Positions 15,944-25,229 of a stretch of DNA of 64,000 bases are shown here, in pieces. Position 1 is the first letter of the stretch. Each line of letters starts with the position of its first letter. The stretch is from IMG/VR virus record IMGVR_UViG_3300049893_000773, positions 23,663 to 87,662 of that record. The stretch is one strand, 5' to 3'. The notes below the pieces were generated by a model, which worked only from the letters and a program-made list of their open reading frames with translations, ran no database searches and was not told where the DNA came from. The translations under genes were made by a program, and so were the position numbers. This stretch comes from a virus.

Positions 15944-18900
15944 ATGAGCGACCAAATTTTCAAGAGCCCAGGGTTCTACGACCGTGAAATCGACCTCTCT
16001 GCCAGGACGGTTGAGCCTTCTGGTATTCCGGCTGCAATCGTTGGTACTTCGCAAAAGGGACCAGCTTTCGTGCCTGTCACGATTGGTTCTTTCGCTGACT
16101 TCCAGAGCAAGTTTGGCGACGTAGACCCAAAGTTTCCGGCTCCATATGCAGTGCAGAAGTGGCTTGACAACCGCAACTCGGCAACTTTCATTCGAGTTCT
16201 GGGTGGTGGAGCCAACTCCACCCAGACGGATCTTGACAACACCAGGACCAAGGGTATCGTCAAGAACGCTGGTTTCTCGATCAGTGGTTCGTCGGTGGGT
16301 GCTGGAGACCTTCGCTACAAGGGTTCGACGCAATTCATCGTTGCCAAGCACGTTGTGACGGGAACGGAAGTCTACGGCCTTCCAATGTTCTCGGACAACT
16401 CGTCCTTCTTCACGACTGGTTCATCTACGGACGTGTACTTGGTTCGTGGAATGATCTTCACTGCCTACGATACCCGTGTGATGGTGATGTCTGCCTCGGA
16501 TACCTTCTCTGGGGCTCTGGACGACTTTGCAACGCTCGACTCGGCCTCGACCAGCGTGACCTACAAGAAGTTCAAGCTTGTCCTCTCCTCGTCCTCTGGA
16601 TCGTCTTTCGGAAACACTGACGGGTACGCTGGCGTCAGGATCATGACGGCTTCGCTGAACCCATCGAGCCCTGACTACATCGCCAAGATCCTGAACACGG
16701 ACCCTGAGAAGTTCGAGACGGAGCGTCACGTCCTCTACTGCGACTTTGCAGTGGATGATGAGATCGCTACTGTTTCGTCGGCCTCGAACTGCGTCGGTGT
16801 GGTTTCTGGCTCCTCGAACACCTCGGCAAACTCCGGTGACACCTCCTTGACGCTCAGGGATGCCTTCGGACGTTTCGACACGAGGTTCACGACTCCAAAG
16901 ACGCCTTGGTTCATCTCGCAGCCATTCAGCGCCACGGAGCACAACCTCTTCTACTTCGAATCCCTGGACGATGGTGCCTACGCCAACAACAAGTTCAAGA
17001 TTTCGATCGCTGGTCTGAGAGCATCTTCCGATCCGAAGTACCTCTTCGGAACGTTCACGGTTGTTGTGCGCGACTTCAACGATTCGGACGTGGAGCCAAG
17101 GGTGTTGGAGCAGTTCAACAACGTTTCGCTCGACCCAACCGCAGACAACTACATTGCCAAGGTGATTGGTGATGTCAAGGTGGCCTACTCCTTCGACACC
17201 CTTGATCCAGACGACCGTCGTTTGAACAAGGAAGGTCAGAGCCCAAACCGTTCCAAGTTGATCCGCGTGGTTGTTTCCGATCAGGTGACAAGAGGCACGA
17301 TTCCAGCCAATGCTCTGCCATTCGGCTTCCGTGGATTCGAGTTCCTGAACACCTCCCACACCGGAAACGACGGCTTGCCAGTTGGTGGTATCTCTGGCTC
17401 CTTCATTCGCCTTGCTGCTTCTGGCACAACGGATCACCGTCTTCTCTCTGCAATGATTCCTCCACTCCCATACCGCTTCAAGGTTACGAGGGGTGAGGTT
17501 TCGTCCTCTGCTGGCTTTGAGGGACAACCTGGAGCCAACGAGGTTGTGGACTCCCGCTACTACTGGGGTGTCAAGACGGAGCGTAACGTCAACGTCCTGA
17601 ACCCAAACATCTCGAACGAGCCAAACGCCTTGGTTGCGGCTCTGACGAAGTTCCACGGTATCAGCAAGTTGGATGTCCTTGTGACGGGTTCGAAGACGGA
17701 CACGTACAACGACAACAAGTTCACCCTGGCCCGCGTATGCCTTTCCAACATCACTCTTGCCGACGTTACGGCTTCGGCAGAGACTCACATGAAGGAAGCA
17801 GCTTACATCCGTAACGGAACGGTTGATCCATCGGATTACTCCGTAACGGATACCAACGGTGCTCGTGTGACCTTCGCAACCCTCCTGATGAAGGGTTCCA
17901 CGGCTGCGGTGTTCAACCAGTTCTCGGATTATGCCAAATTCACGACAGTGATGGCAGGCGGATTCGACGGCGTGAACATCCTTGACAAGAATGCCGCTCG
18001 TTTGAACGACAAGGCCACCTCGACAGAGAGTGGCGGTGGAGCAAACAGCAGCTACACGTCCCCAGGATTCTCCACGAACCTCAACGGTTCTGGAAAGAAC
18101 AACGCCTCGATCTTCTCGTACCAAACGGCAGTGAAGATCATCACGGACCCATTGGTTTCGCAGCACAACCTCCTGGCAATCCCAGGAATTCGTGATCCAT
18201 TCGTCACTGACGATGCAGCCACGAAGACAGCGGAACACACCTTGTCCATGTACCTCATGGACATTCCTTACTACGACTACAACGGAACTCGCATCTTCGA
18301 TGGAGATACGAGCCGTTACACAGATTCCGACGAAACGAAGGATGTTTTCGATGCTCGTGCAATCGACAACGACGCAGCAACAACGTACTTCCCTAACTCG
18401 GTAATCGACGACCCAACAAATGGCCGCAAGGTCACCATCCCAGCTTCCGCAGTTGGTTTGGCTGCAATCGGTTACAACGACAGGGTGGCATACCCATGGT
18501 TTGCTCCTGCCGGGTTCAACCGTGCGGCTCTTGGCTTCGTCAACCTGACATCGACGAGGCTCAACCAGCCAGAGCGCGACAACCTGATTGCTGCTCGCAT
18601 CAACCCAATCGTGAAGTTCCCACGTGAGGGTTATGTGATTATGGGTCAAATGACGCTGAAGCAGGGTAAGAGCTCTTTGACCTCGATGAATGTCAAGAGA
18701 ATGGTGCTCGACGCCAAGCGTTCGATTGTTGAAATCGGAAACAGGTTGATGTTCGACAACATCACCCAATCGCTCCGCGACGAGGTTGTGAAGCAATATA
18801 CCGCCGTTCTTTCCAGCATTCAGTCTAAGGGCGGACTCGATGCGTTTGTTGTGATCTGTGACAACAGCAACAACACCCAAGTCGATATCGACTCCAACCA

Positions 18901-18994
18901 GATGAATGTTCAAATTCGTTTGCTTCCAACGCTTTCGGTGGAATTCATCGCAATTGACTTCATCATCACACAGAGCGGCGTTCAGTTCGTCTGA
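15944..18994 (+). CDS. Tail sheath protein, copy 1 (T4 gp18-like)
   Basis: Contractile outer tube of the tail. The N-terminus FKSPGFYDREIDLS and the block GPAFVPVTIGSFADFQSKFG (about 43-62) are classic sheath signatures. The C-terminus contains the conserved sheath core: APAGFNRAALGF, then LNQPERDNLIAARINPIVKF, and the final strand VEFIAIDFIITQSG that links neighbouring subunits. At 1016 residues it is far longer than T4 gp18 (659), with large surface insertions in the middle. A second, related sheath gene follows after 68 bases. Codon use is highly biased, as in MCP. Confidence 0.95.
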   Translation: MSDQIFKSPGFYDREIDLSARTVEPSGIPAAIVGTSQKGPAFVPVTIGSFADFQSKFGDVDPKFPAPYAVQKWLDNRNSATFIRVLGGGANSTQTDLDNTRTKGIVKNAGFSISGSSVGAGDLRYKGSTQFIVAKHVVTGTEVYGLPMFSDNSSFFTTGSSTDVYLVRGMIFTAYDTRVMVMSASDTFSGALDDFATLDSASTSVTYKKFKLVLSSSSGSSFGNTDGYAGVRIMTASLNPSSPDYIAKILNTDPEKFETERHVLYCDFAVDDEIATVSSASNCVGVVSGSSNTSANSGDTSLTLRDAFGRFDTRFTTPKTPWFISQPFSATEHNLFYFESLDDGAYANNKFKISIAGLRASSDPKYLFGTFTVVVRDFNDSDVEPRVLEQFNNVSLDPTADNYIAKVIGDVKVAYSFDTLDPDDRRLNKEGQSPNRSKLIRVVVSDQVTRGTIPANALPFGFRGFEFLNTSHTGNDGLPVGGISGSFIRLAASGTTDHRLLSAMIPPLPYRFKVTRGEVSSSAGFEGQPGANEVVDSRYYWGVKTERNVNVLNPNISNEPNALVAALTKFHGISKLDVLVTGSKTDTYNDNKFTLARVCLSNITLADVTASAETHMKEAAYIRNGTVDPSDYSVTDTNGARVTFATLLMKGSTAAVFNQFSDYAKFTTVMAGGFDGVNILDKNAARLNDKATSTESGGGANSSYTSPGFSTNLNGSGKNNASIFSYQTAVKIITDPLVSQHNLLAIPGIRDPFVTDDAATKTAEHTLSMYLMDIPYYDYNGTRIFDGDTSRYTDSDETKDVFDARAIDNDAATTYFPNSVIDDPTNGRKVTIPASAVGLAAIGYNDRVAYPWFAPAGFNRAALGFVNLTSTRLNQPERDNLIAARINPIVKFPREGYVIMGQMTLKQGKSSLTSMNVKRMVLDAKRSIVEIGNRLMFDNITQSLRDEVVKQYTAVLSSIQSKGGLDAFVVICDNSNNTQVDIDSNQMNVQIRLLPTLSVEFIAIDFIITQSGVQFV

Positions 18995-19028
18995 TAAAAC
19001 AGGGGAACCTGAACAGCCCGTACTGGCA

Positions 19029-19034
19029 TACTTA
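19029..19034 (+). promoter_or_regulatory. TANTTA late-promoter-like motif (TACTTA)
   Basis: TACTTACC lies 28 bases before the second sheath ATG; AAGGGA follows as a ribosome-binding sequence. This would let the second sheath be transcribed separately. Confidence 0.5.
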
Positions 19035-19062
19035 CCGAATAGCTGTCTAAGGGAAAAGCATC

Positions 19063-22062
19063 ATGGCACAAGGATTTAAGAGCGCTGGCGTAACAACCCG
19101 AGAAATCGACCTGACGGGACCAACGGCCAATGAGCCAGTTGGAATTCCTGCTGGAGTGATTGCTCCTGCTTCGAAGGGACCTGCCTTTGTGCCAGTGACC
19201 CTCCCTGGGATGAAAGACTTCGTTGTTCGCTTCGGCGCACCAACAACGACTTTCCGAAACGGTCCTCTGGCCGCAAATGAGTGGCTCAGGAACTCGCAGG
19301 CAATCACCTACATGAGGGTTCTCGGTGCTGGTGATGGTCAAAAGAGGACTTCTTCTGGTGATAACGCCGGAAAGGTGACCAGCGCAGGATTCGTGGTTGG
19401 TGATCAACAGCCACAAGCAACGCTTTCTGGAAACCTGGGAAGCAATGCCTATGCCAACACAACGGGCCCTCTTGGAAGGACATACTTCCTGGGAGCCTTC
19501 ATGTCGCAGTCTTCTGGCTCGGCAGTCTTCACGGACGCCGGTCTCTCTGCCCAGGGCATTCCATTGATCCGAGGCGTGCTCATGGCTGCTTCGGGTGTGG
19601 TGTTGACCCTTTCCAGCTCCTACAACACGACTTCGACGGCTCCATCGACGACTGCTGCTGCAACGGCAGCAAATATCAGGGGAGCAATCTCTGGTGCTGT
19701 GAACCTTGGTTCCAGCAAGCAGGAATTCGTGATGTTCCTGAATGGTCACAAGGCAACGGACTCTGCTTACAGCAATGTGATCACGGCTTCGTTTGATCCT
19801 TCGGCTCCAAACTACTTCGGCAAAATCTTCAACAAGGACCCACTCCTCCTTGAGCGTGCCGGGTACGTCCTTTACAGCCAGTACGACATCCACCCAGCGA
19901 TTGCCGTGGTAACGGGCTCTGGCATCGTTGTAGCAGCCTCGGGAGCCGCCGCAAGCAACGGTTACCGTGAGCGTTGCGCCTTCCTCCTGACGGGTTCTCA
20001 GACGAGAAACAGCGGTACGACAACGGCACCAAACTTCGAAGGATTCGAGGACCGTTTCGCAACTGCTCGCTCGCCTTGGGTGATCTCGCAGAGATTCGGT
20101 GGTACTCCAGTCAACCTCTTCCAGGTTTGGGCTTCGGGTGACGGTGAGGAGCCAAACTCCAAGCTGAAGATTTCCATCGAAAACATCCAGCCATCGAACT
20201 CCGACACAACTCAGTTCGGAACGTTCGACCTGCTTGTCCGCGACATGAATGACTCGGACAACAACAAGGTTGTTCTTGAGGCATGGAGGGCTTTGAGCCT
20301 GGATCGTGATAATCCAAGGTTCATTGGCAAGATCATTGGAGACAACAGGGTCTTCTACAACTTCGACGCCACCCTTGGCAAGCAAAAACTGATTACGACG
20401 GGCGATTACCCAGTTCGTTCGAAGTACATCCGTGTGCAGATTGCTGACGACGTGATCAACGGTGAGACCCCAGAGACGGCCCTGCCAATGGGCTTCCGTG
20501 GATACCCTCACCTTGTGACCTCGGGAACGGCTCCAATGCCAGCCTTCTCGGACTCGACGGGTTACAGCGTCACCAACCCATTCTACAGGATGGTGCAGCC
20601 GCCTGTGCCATTCCGCTTGGTTTTGACCAGGGGAACAAGCTCGACCCAAACCTCGGACAAGAACCTCTACTGGGGTGTTCAGTTCGAGCGTCAGGAGTCG
20701 GCAACCGATCCAAACTCCAGCTACGTGGCCAACGACTCGATCAAGTCCTACGCCAAGTATTTCCCAACCTACCAGACCGTCTGGCAGAACGTTCTGGTTT
20801 CGGCAAACCAGGGTACGGCTGATACGGCAGAGAATGGCATCCTGGATGCAGATAGGTTCAACAACAACCTGTTCACCCTGGAGAACCTGACTGTCCCATA
20901 CGTGTCTGCAAGTGGAATCGCTGACGGAACAAAGCCGGAAAACTGGACCTACACCCGTGCAGGCGGAATCACCACAAACACCACTGCCTTGACCAAGGCT
21001 CTCACGGTGTCGGATCTCTTGGACCCAGGCGCTCGTTCCCTGGCCAAGTTCTCCTTCACCCTTCAGGGTGGGTTCGATGGTGTTCGCATCTTCGATGCCG
21101 ACATGGCTCAGCTTACGAACAAGGCCATTGCCGAGGAAATGACCTACACGGGTCGTGGTTTGTCTTCGGGTCCAACGGTTTCCGCCTACAACAAGGCTCT
21201 GACGATCATGCAGGACACCACGGAAGTTGACATTCAACTCCTGGCAATGCCTGGAATTCGCCACCGTTACCTGACTGACACGGCAATCCGTGCAACTGAA
21301 GAGCGTTTCGACGCTTTGTATGTCATGGATATCGAGGAGAAGGATACGGATAGCCTCTTGGTTTCCGGTTCCACTCAGCGTATCAGCGTGAACAACACGA
21401 TCTCGTACTTCTCGGGACGTGGACTCAACAGTTCGTTTGCCGCTGCTTACTTCCCAGACCTCTCGATCAGGGATGGATACAACCGCGACACGGTTCGTGT
21501 TCCACCTTCGGTTGGTGTTCTTGGAGCTTTCAGCAAGAACGACGCTGTTGGTTACCCATGGACTGCACCAGCAGGATTCACCCGTGGAGCCCTGGAGAGC
21601 TCGGCAGAGCCAATCGTTCGCCTCTCCAAGGCAAACATGGATGCCCTGGCCGCTGTCAACATCAACCCAATCGTGTCCTTCCCAGGAAGCACTGGTCCGG
21701 TTGTGTGGGGCCAGAGGACGGTCCTTGCTCGTCAAAGCTCCCTGGATAGGGTGAATGTCCGTAGATTGCTCATCGCGATCCGTCGTGAGGTGCGTAAGGT
21801 GGCTAACAAGATGCTCTTCGAGCAATCGCGTGAGGCAACTCTTGCACGCTTCAACCAGCAAGTCAACCCAATCCTCAAGAAGGTGCAGGATCAAAAGGGA
21901 GTTGATGGCTTCAAGGTGGCAATCGACACCACAACCACAACCCAGGCTGACCTTGAGAACAAGACGCTCAGGGGCAAAATCTGGATCATTCCTACGAAGA
22001 CCCTTGAAGCACTCTCGGTTGACTTCGTAATTACCAACCGTGGAACCTTCTCCCAGGGATGA
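19063..22062 (+). CDS. Tail sheath protein, copy 2 (T4 gp18-like)
   Basis: A 999-residue paralog of the preceding gene. The N-terminal blocks FKSAGVTTREIDLTGPTANE and KGPAFVPVTLPGMKDF align with copy 1, as do YPWTAPAGFTRGAL, the block VNINPIVSFPG and the C-terminal strand LSVDFVITNRG. The middle parts differ considerably, so the duplication is not recent. Both copies keep the complete N- and C-terminal arms needed for sheath polymerisation, which argues that both are functional. Mixed sheaths, a host-range surface variant or different rings of the tail are possible; nothing here decides. Confidence 0.93.
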   Translation: MAQGFKSAGVTTREIDLTGPTANEPVGIPAGVIAPASKGPAFVPVTLPGMKDFVVRFGAPTTTFRNGPLAANEWLRNSQAITYMRVLGAGDGQKRTSSGDNAGKVTSAGFVVGDQQPQATLSGNLGSNAYANTTGPLGRTYFLGAFMSQSSGSAVFTDAGLSAQGIPLIRGVLMAASGVVLTLSSSYNTTSTAPSTTAAATAANIRGAISGAVNLGSSKQEFVMFLNGHKATDSAYSNVITASFDPSAPNYFGKIFNKDPLLLERAGYVLYSQYDIHPAIAVVTGSGIVVAASGAAASNGYRERCAFLLTGSQTRNSGTTTAPNFEGFEDRFATARSPWVISQRFGGTPVNLFQVWASGDGEEPNSKLKISIENIQPSNSDTTQFGTFDLLVRDMNDSDNNKVVLEAWRALSLDRDNPRFIGKIIGDNRVFYNFDATLGKQKLITTGDYPVRSKYIRVQIADDVINGETPETALPMGFRGYPHLVTSGTAPMPAFSDSTGYSVTNPFYRMVQPPVPFRLVLTRGTSSTQTSDKNLYWGVQFERQESATDPNSSYVANDSIKSYAKYFPTYQTVWQNVLVSANQGTADTAENGILDADRFNNNLFTLENLTVPYVSASGIADGTKPENWTYTRAGGITTNTTALTKALTVSDLLDPGARSLAKFSFTLQGGFDGVRIFDADMAQLTNKAIAEEMTYTGRGLSSGPTVSAYNKALTIMQDTTEVDIQLLAMPGIRHRYLTDTAIRATEERFDALYVMDIEEKDTDSLLVSGSTQRISVNNTISYFSGRGLNSSFAAAYFPDLSIRDGYNRDTVRVPPSVGVLGAFSKNDAVGYPWTAPAGFTRGALESSAEPIVRLSKANMDALAAVNINPIVSFPGSTGPVVWGQRTVLARQSSLDRVNVRRLLIAIRREVRKVANKMLFEQSREATLARFNQQVNPILKKVQDQKGVDGFKVAIDTTTTTQADLENKTLRGKIWIIPTKTLEALSVDFVITNRGTFSQG

Positions 22063-22068
22063 TGAGAA

Positions 22069-22857
22069 ATGAGCAAAGTAAAGGAAAGTAGGTTGCCTGT
22101 TCAGTTTATCAAGCCCGGTGACATTCGGGCCATGGTAAATTGGCTTGAGCTTCCCCAGAACCATGATGCGGCAGTCAATGCAATCGCAGTGGTTCCTGAT
22201 TCGCGACGCGATTCTGCCTTCGTGGATTTCTTGGCTTCTTCCCCAGCATTTCAGGGGTGGGAATACAATCAAATTGCCCACGCAGTAGATCAAGCCAATG
22301 AAATGGATCTAATGGAGACGAAAATGAAACAGAGCGAACTGAAGAAGATGGTATCGGAAGCCGTAAAGGGCGGAATCCGCAAGGCAATGCAAGAGAACAA
22401 GAGCAAGCCAAAGGCACGGATCACCAAGACCGCTCTGGCTGAGGCTGTCCGCAAGGCAGTTCGTGCTTCTCTTCAGGAGATGGGCATGCCAGGGGCCGCA
22501 ATGCCTCCAGCGGGCAAGCCAGCCGGTGCAGCAATGACTGCTCCAACCCAGGAGGGTGTTTCGGACGGTGATCCAAAGAGAGGAAGTTCCACCTTTGGTC
22601 AGCTTCCTTCTCCAGAGGAGCTTCAAATGGCCATTGACGAGCTTGGTGGCTGGTCGATGACCCTTCGCGGCTCGGATGCTCGTTCTTTCGATGCAGCAAT
22701 GGCTCAAGCGGGCATGGACTCGGGCGAAGCAGAGATGATGATGGATACCGGAGAGGGTATGCACAAGGTCATTTCCGCTCTCATGGATTCTGGCGATGAG
22801 AATGCTGAGAGCCTTGCCTCTGGCATCATGGACGTTCTTGGCTGGGAGTGGATCTGA
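22069..22857 (+). CDS. Tag-bearing protein with an unknown N-terminal domain
   Basis: 262 residues. Residues 1-80 are an unrecognised small domain (IKPGDIRAMVNWLELP, FVDFLASSPAFQGWEY). Met86 begins the recurrent helix MKQSELKKMVSEAVKGGIRK, followed by a second similar helix (KTALAEAVRKAVRASLQEMG), a Pro/Ala linker and an acidic Met-rich C-terminal region (about 185-262). The ATG for Met86 (22324) has GGAG six bases upstream, so an internal start may yield a tag-first product. It lies in the tail block, coupled to the next gene by a TGATG overlap. A virion protein is likely; function unknown. Confidence 0.65.
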   Translation: MSKVKESRLPVQFIKPGDIRAMVNWLELPQNHDAAVNAIAVVPDSRRDSAFVDFLASSPAFQGWEYNQIAHAVDQANEMDLMETKMKQSELKKMVSEAVKGGIRKAMQENKSKPKARITKTALAEAVRKAVRASLQEMGMPGAAMPPAGKPAGAAMTAPTQEGVSDGDPKRGSSTFGQLPSPEELQMAIDELGGWSMTLRGSDARSFDAAMAQAGMDSGEAEMMMDTGEGMHKVISALMDSGDENAESLASGIMDVLGWEWI

Positions 22858-23147
22858 TGAAGGTCAAAGACCTGAAAGCAATGATCCAAGAAGCCGTGCA
22901 GAAGGCTTTGAAGGAAGAGATGGATCGTCCGGTAGACGCCTCCGACCTGGATGACGCTACTCAGCTTTTGATGTTGATTTCCGGTCGAATCATGTCTGCT
23001 CACGGCAAAGATGTGCCTGCCAAGGCAATTCAGGCTGCAATTCACCACATCGAACAGGCCGATGGAATTCTCGCAGCAGCCGGTTTGAAAGCAGACGAAG
23101 CTGATGTGCGCGGAATTGCTGAGTCAAAGGGCCAGCAAAAAAGATAA
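22857..23147 (+). CDS. Small tag-bearing helical protein
   Basis: 96 residues, function unknown. It begins directly with the helix MKVKDLKAMIQEAVQKALKE, nearly the same as the internal helix of the GNAT fusion at 10910 (MKVKDLKKLVAESVAAAVKE). The remainder is helical, with IMSAHGKDVPAKAIQAAIHH. ATG 22857 overlaps the upstream stop and has GGGAG before it; an in-frame GTG three codons earlier is less likely. Confidence 0.7.
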   Translation: MKVKDLKAMIQEAVQKALKEEMDRPVDASDLDDATQLLMLISGRIMSAHGKDVPAKAIQAAIHHIEQADGILAAAGLKADEADVRGIAESKGQQKR

Positions 23148-23152
23148 GTCAA

Positions 23153-23158
23153 TACTTA
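23153..23158 (+). promoter_or_regulatory. TANTTA late-promoter-like motif (TACTTA)
   Basis: TACTTATC lies 21 bases before the tail tube ATG, followed by GGGGAGAGAG as ribosome-binding region. Suits a separately and strongly expressed tube gene. Confidence 0.5.
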
Positions 23159-23179
23159 TCGGGGAGAGAGTAAGAAAAC

Positions 23180-23668
23180 ATGGCTACAACACTTGGCGTA
23201 GAAGACCTCCTGGCGACGAAGTTTGAACCACTCGCCAAGCGTAGATTCATCCTGGCAATCGAAGGTATTGACGCCTTCCTTGTCAAGTCGGCATCTCGTC
23301 CAACCTTCACAACGGAAGAAGTCGCAATTCCATACGTCAACGTAACTCGTTACGTTGGTGGAAAGACGACCTTCAACACGATGACGGTCACGATGCACGA
23401 CGCTGTTGGTCCTTCGGGAGCCCAGCAGGTCATGGAATGGATTCGTGCAAAGTTCGAGTCCGTCACCGGACGTGAGGGTTACTCGGACTTCTACAAGCGT
23501 GACATCCAGTTGAAGCTCCTTGATCCAGTCGGAACGGTTGTTCAGCTCTGGGACATCAAGGGTGCATTCATCACGGAAGCAAACTTCAACGACCTGTCCT
23601 ACGAAGGATCGGATCTCACTGAGATTTCGCTCACCCTCCGCTACGACAACGCAGTTCTGCAATACTGA
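23180..23668 (+). CDS. Tail tube protein (T4 gp19-like)
   Basis: Stacks as hexamers into the inner tail tube. The 162 residues match the T4 gp19 size (163) and pattern: an N-terminal region leading to KRRFILAIEGIDAFLVKS, then TFNTMTVTMHDAVGPSGAQQ, VMEWIRAKFESVTGREGYS, VQLWDIKGAFITEANFND, and a last strand LTEISLTLRYDNAVLQ. These are hallmarks of myovirus tube proteins. A CUUCGG-type hairpin follows the stop. It lies after the sheath genes, separated by two small tag-bearing proteins. Confidence 0.93.
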   Translation: MATTLGVEDLLATKFEPLAKRRFILAIEGIDAFLVKSASRPTFTTEEVAIPYVNVTRYVGGKTTFNTMTVTMHDAVGPSGAQQVMEWIRAKFESVTGREGYSDFYKRDIQLKLLDPVGTVVQLWDIKGAFITEANFNDLSYEGSDLTEISLTLRYDNAVLQY

Positions 23669-23670
23669 GA

Positions 23671-23689
23671 AGTGGCCTTCGGGCCTACT
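23671..23689 (+). terminator. TTCG-tetraloop hairpin after the tail tube gene
   Basis: AGT-GGCC-TTCG-GGCC-T-ACT forms a stem with one bulged T directly after the tube stop. It lacks a good T-run (CTCTTGC), so it may be an mRNA end-stabiliser rather than a terminator. It resembles the TTCG hairpin at the MCP stop. Confidence 0.45.
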
Positions 23690-23706
23690 CTTGCAGGATT
23701 CGAGTC

Positions 23707-24615
23707 TTATCTTCCTTTCCTTCTTTTTGCTTCAGCATCTTGGTTGCACTCTTGGCAGTAGGGGACTGCCAGGACCCAGCCTTCCTGGTTGTGGTACTCC
23801 ACCACTTCCTGCAAGATGCTGTTGTAGAGACGACTGCCTGAATCAAAGATTTCCCTCGGTTGGTCGTAATCCCTCATCACCTCTTCAGCCGTGGTTGCCA
23901 GCTTGTTGAGTGCAATCAGGATGATTTCGTGGAAAAGAGGGTTTTGGTGGTGAACCTGCTTGCCTTCTGCTGCTCGACAGTGGAAGCAAGGAGGGATGCC
24001 GTGGAACATCTGAACGTACTTCGAATACACCTGCCCACGCCATTGGATGTTGATTTCCGGGCTTTCACGAATAAGCTCGGAAAGGCGCGAGAAGGCATTC
24101 TTCTTTGGAGCAACCGTGTGCATGACTACCCTGTCAAGGACAGGGGTTGGAGTAGGCGCAGGAGGCTCCACGGGAGCTTCTGGAGCCTTCTCTGGTGTCC
24201 CCAGGAGTACCTGCTGTTCCTGCACGGGACGCTCCTTCTTGGGCTTCAAGAGAGCCGCAGGGCTGGGCTTCTTCCGCCGCACCAAACTGGCTTGGAGGGA
24301 GACGAGGGAGGTGGGTTGCAGGAGCATGGCGAGGATCAAGGAACGAACTCCGTGCTTGAATTCTGGCCCGCTTGTCCCACAGAAAGGGCGGTGATACTTC
24401 TGCTCGTAGACCTTGAAGAAGTCCCTCTTGTGTCCATCGTCGAGGAAGTGGTCCCACAAAGGACCCCAGCGAAGGAAGGTGAGAGTGCAAGGGCAACCTG
24501 GGACGGGGCAACGAACGCCAGAGCTATTCTTGCTGAAGAAAGCATCCAGGTCGTTCCTGACCTCCTCCTCTTTCCTGTTCCTCTGTTCGGTCATGAGTGC
24601 GAAAAATGTCTTCAT
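23707..24615 (-). CDS. Antisense zinc-binding protein with HNH-like C-terminal domain
   Basis: A 302-residue gene on the minus strand inside the tail block. Residues 36-68 resemble a C2H2-type zinc finger (CPVPGC, then WDHFLDDGHKRDF). A Pro-rich basic linker (about 115-165) follows. The C-terminal part has CFHC, VHHQNPLFHEIILIAL and CQECN, the order of zinc and His positions found in HNH/treble-clef nucleases. A selfish or moron-type nuclease is possible, but the exact catalytic residues are uncertain. The start is six bases behind TACGCT on the minus strand, suggesting its own promoter; Met8 is an alternative start. Confidence 0.6.
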   Translation of the reverse strand: MKTFFALMTEQRNRKEEEVRNDLDAFFSKNSSGVRCPVPGCPCTLTFLRWGPLWDHFLDDGHKRDFFKVYEQKYHRPFCGTSGPEFKHGVRSLILAMLLQPTSLVSLQASLVRRKKPSPAALLKPKKERPVQEQQVLLGTPEKAPEAPVEPPAPTPTPVLDRVVMHTVAPKKNAFSRLSELIRESPEINIQWRGQVYSKYVQMFHGIPPCFHCRAAEGKQVHHQNPLFHEIILIALNKLATTAEEVMRDYDQPREIFDSGSRLYNSILQEVVEYHNQEGWVLAVPYCQECNQDAEAKRRKGR

Positions 24616-24621
24616 GCAAAC

Positions 24622-24627
24622 AGCGTA
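24622..24627 (-). promoter_or_regulatory. Possible -10 element of the antisense zinc/HNH-like gene
   Basis: On the minus strand TACGCT is followed by six bases and the ATG, like the arrangement before 63804. The -35 region is poor (TGGATT at 17 bases). Confidence 0.3.
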
Positions 24628-24655
24628 GCATCTACAGGGCTAAGAATCCACCTCA

Positions 24656-24661
24656 TAGTTA
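24656..24661 (+). promoter_or_regulatory. TANTTA motif six bases before a start codon (TAGTTA)
   Basis: TAGTTA-CCAAAG-ATG, with no ribosome-binding sequence. The downstream bases CC match the motif at 14620 (TAATTACC). Confidence 0.55.
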
Positions 24662-24667
24662 CCAAAG

Positions 24668-25126
24668 ATGATGAAAGAGCTTGAGGAGTTTATTCTTGAA
24701 TTTGCTCGCAGGGAAGTCAAAAAAGCCCTGGACGAGGACAAGAAGTATTACCGCAAATCCAAGTGGCACCCGGATAACCTCCGTCTGGGGAACAAGAACC
24801 TGGATATGGATGCCCACAAGAGCAAGCAAGAACACGAGATGGCCTTGCTCAAGTCTCAGGTGACGGCTGTACTCCAAGCGATCGAGGAGTATCCCCCACC
24901 AGAGGTGCTGGTCACTGACCCAAAGACCAAGAGGCAGGAGCAAGTCCCTGACACGAAGTCCAAGCAGTTGGCCGTGGAAACCGCAGCAAAGGTCCTTAAA
25001 GGCATCACCACCCCAAAGAAGAACATCCACGCCCTAGCTGTGTACATCGTCGCTCTTGGCATCTTCCCCAGGGTTCCTTTCACCTCCTTGGTGCGTGCCC
25101 TGGTTGAAATTTTCGAAAAGCGATAA
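24668..25126 (+). CDS. Basic helical protein of unknown function
   Basis: 152 residues. The N-terminal helix (KELEEFILEFARREVKKALD) is of the recurrent tag type. A Lys/Tyr/Trp-containing stretch, a central helix and a more hydrophobic C-terminal part (IHALAVYIVALGIFPRVPF, about 121-139) follow; the latter is too short and interrupted to call a membrane segment. The start is six bases behind TAGTTA. The gene lies between the antisense zinc gene and the baseplate-hub chaperone. No family recognised. Confidence 0.6.
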   Translation: MMKELEEFILEFARREVKKALDEDKKYYRKSKWHPDNLRLGNKNLDMDAHKSKQEHEMALLKSQVTAVLQAIEEYPPPEVLVTDPKTKRQEQVPDTKSKQLAVETAAKVLKGITTPKKNIHALAVYIVALGIFPRVPFTSLVRALVEIFEKR

Positions 25127-25229
25127 CCGTTAACCATCCCTGAAAATCCGACGGAAATTCTTCAAGCTACTATGTACGGGCATGAGCACGCAAATTCGTG
25201 CCCAAAACAAGAAAAGGACTTGAAGAACA

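Noticed and set aside
18982-22293. A minus-strand open frame of 1103 codons opposite the second sheath gene, and similar ones at 250-2070, 6871-8478, 16421-18913, 50687-53212 and 54052-55914
   Set aside because: They mirror genes with strong family matches on the other strand, have repetitive compositions without domains, and arise from the biased codon use (few codons whose complement is a stop).
25170-25215. Imperfect inverted repeat GGGCA...CGTGCCC before the hub chaperone gene
   Set aside because: Only four continuous pairs plus a bulge; not distinguishable from chance.
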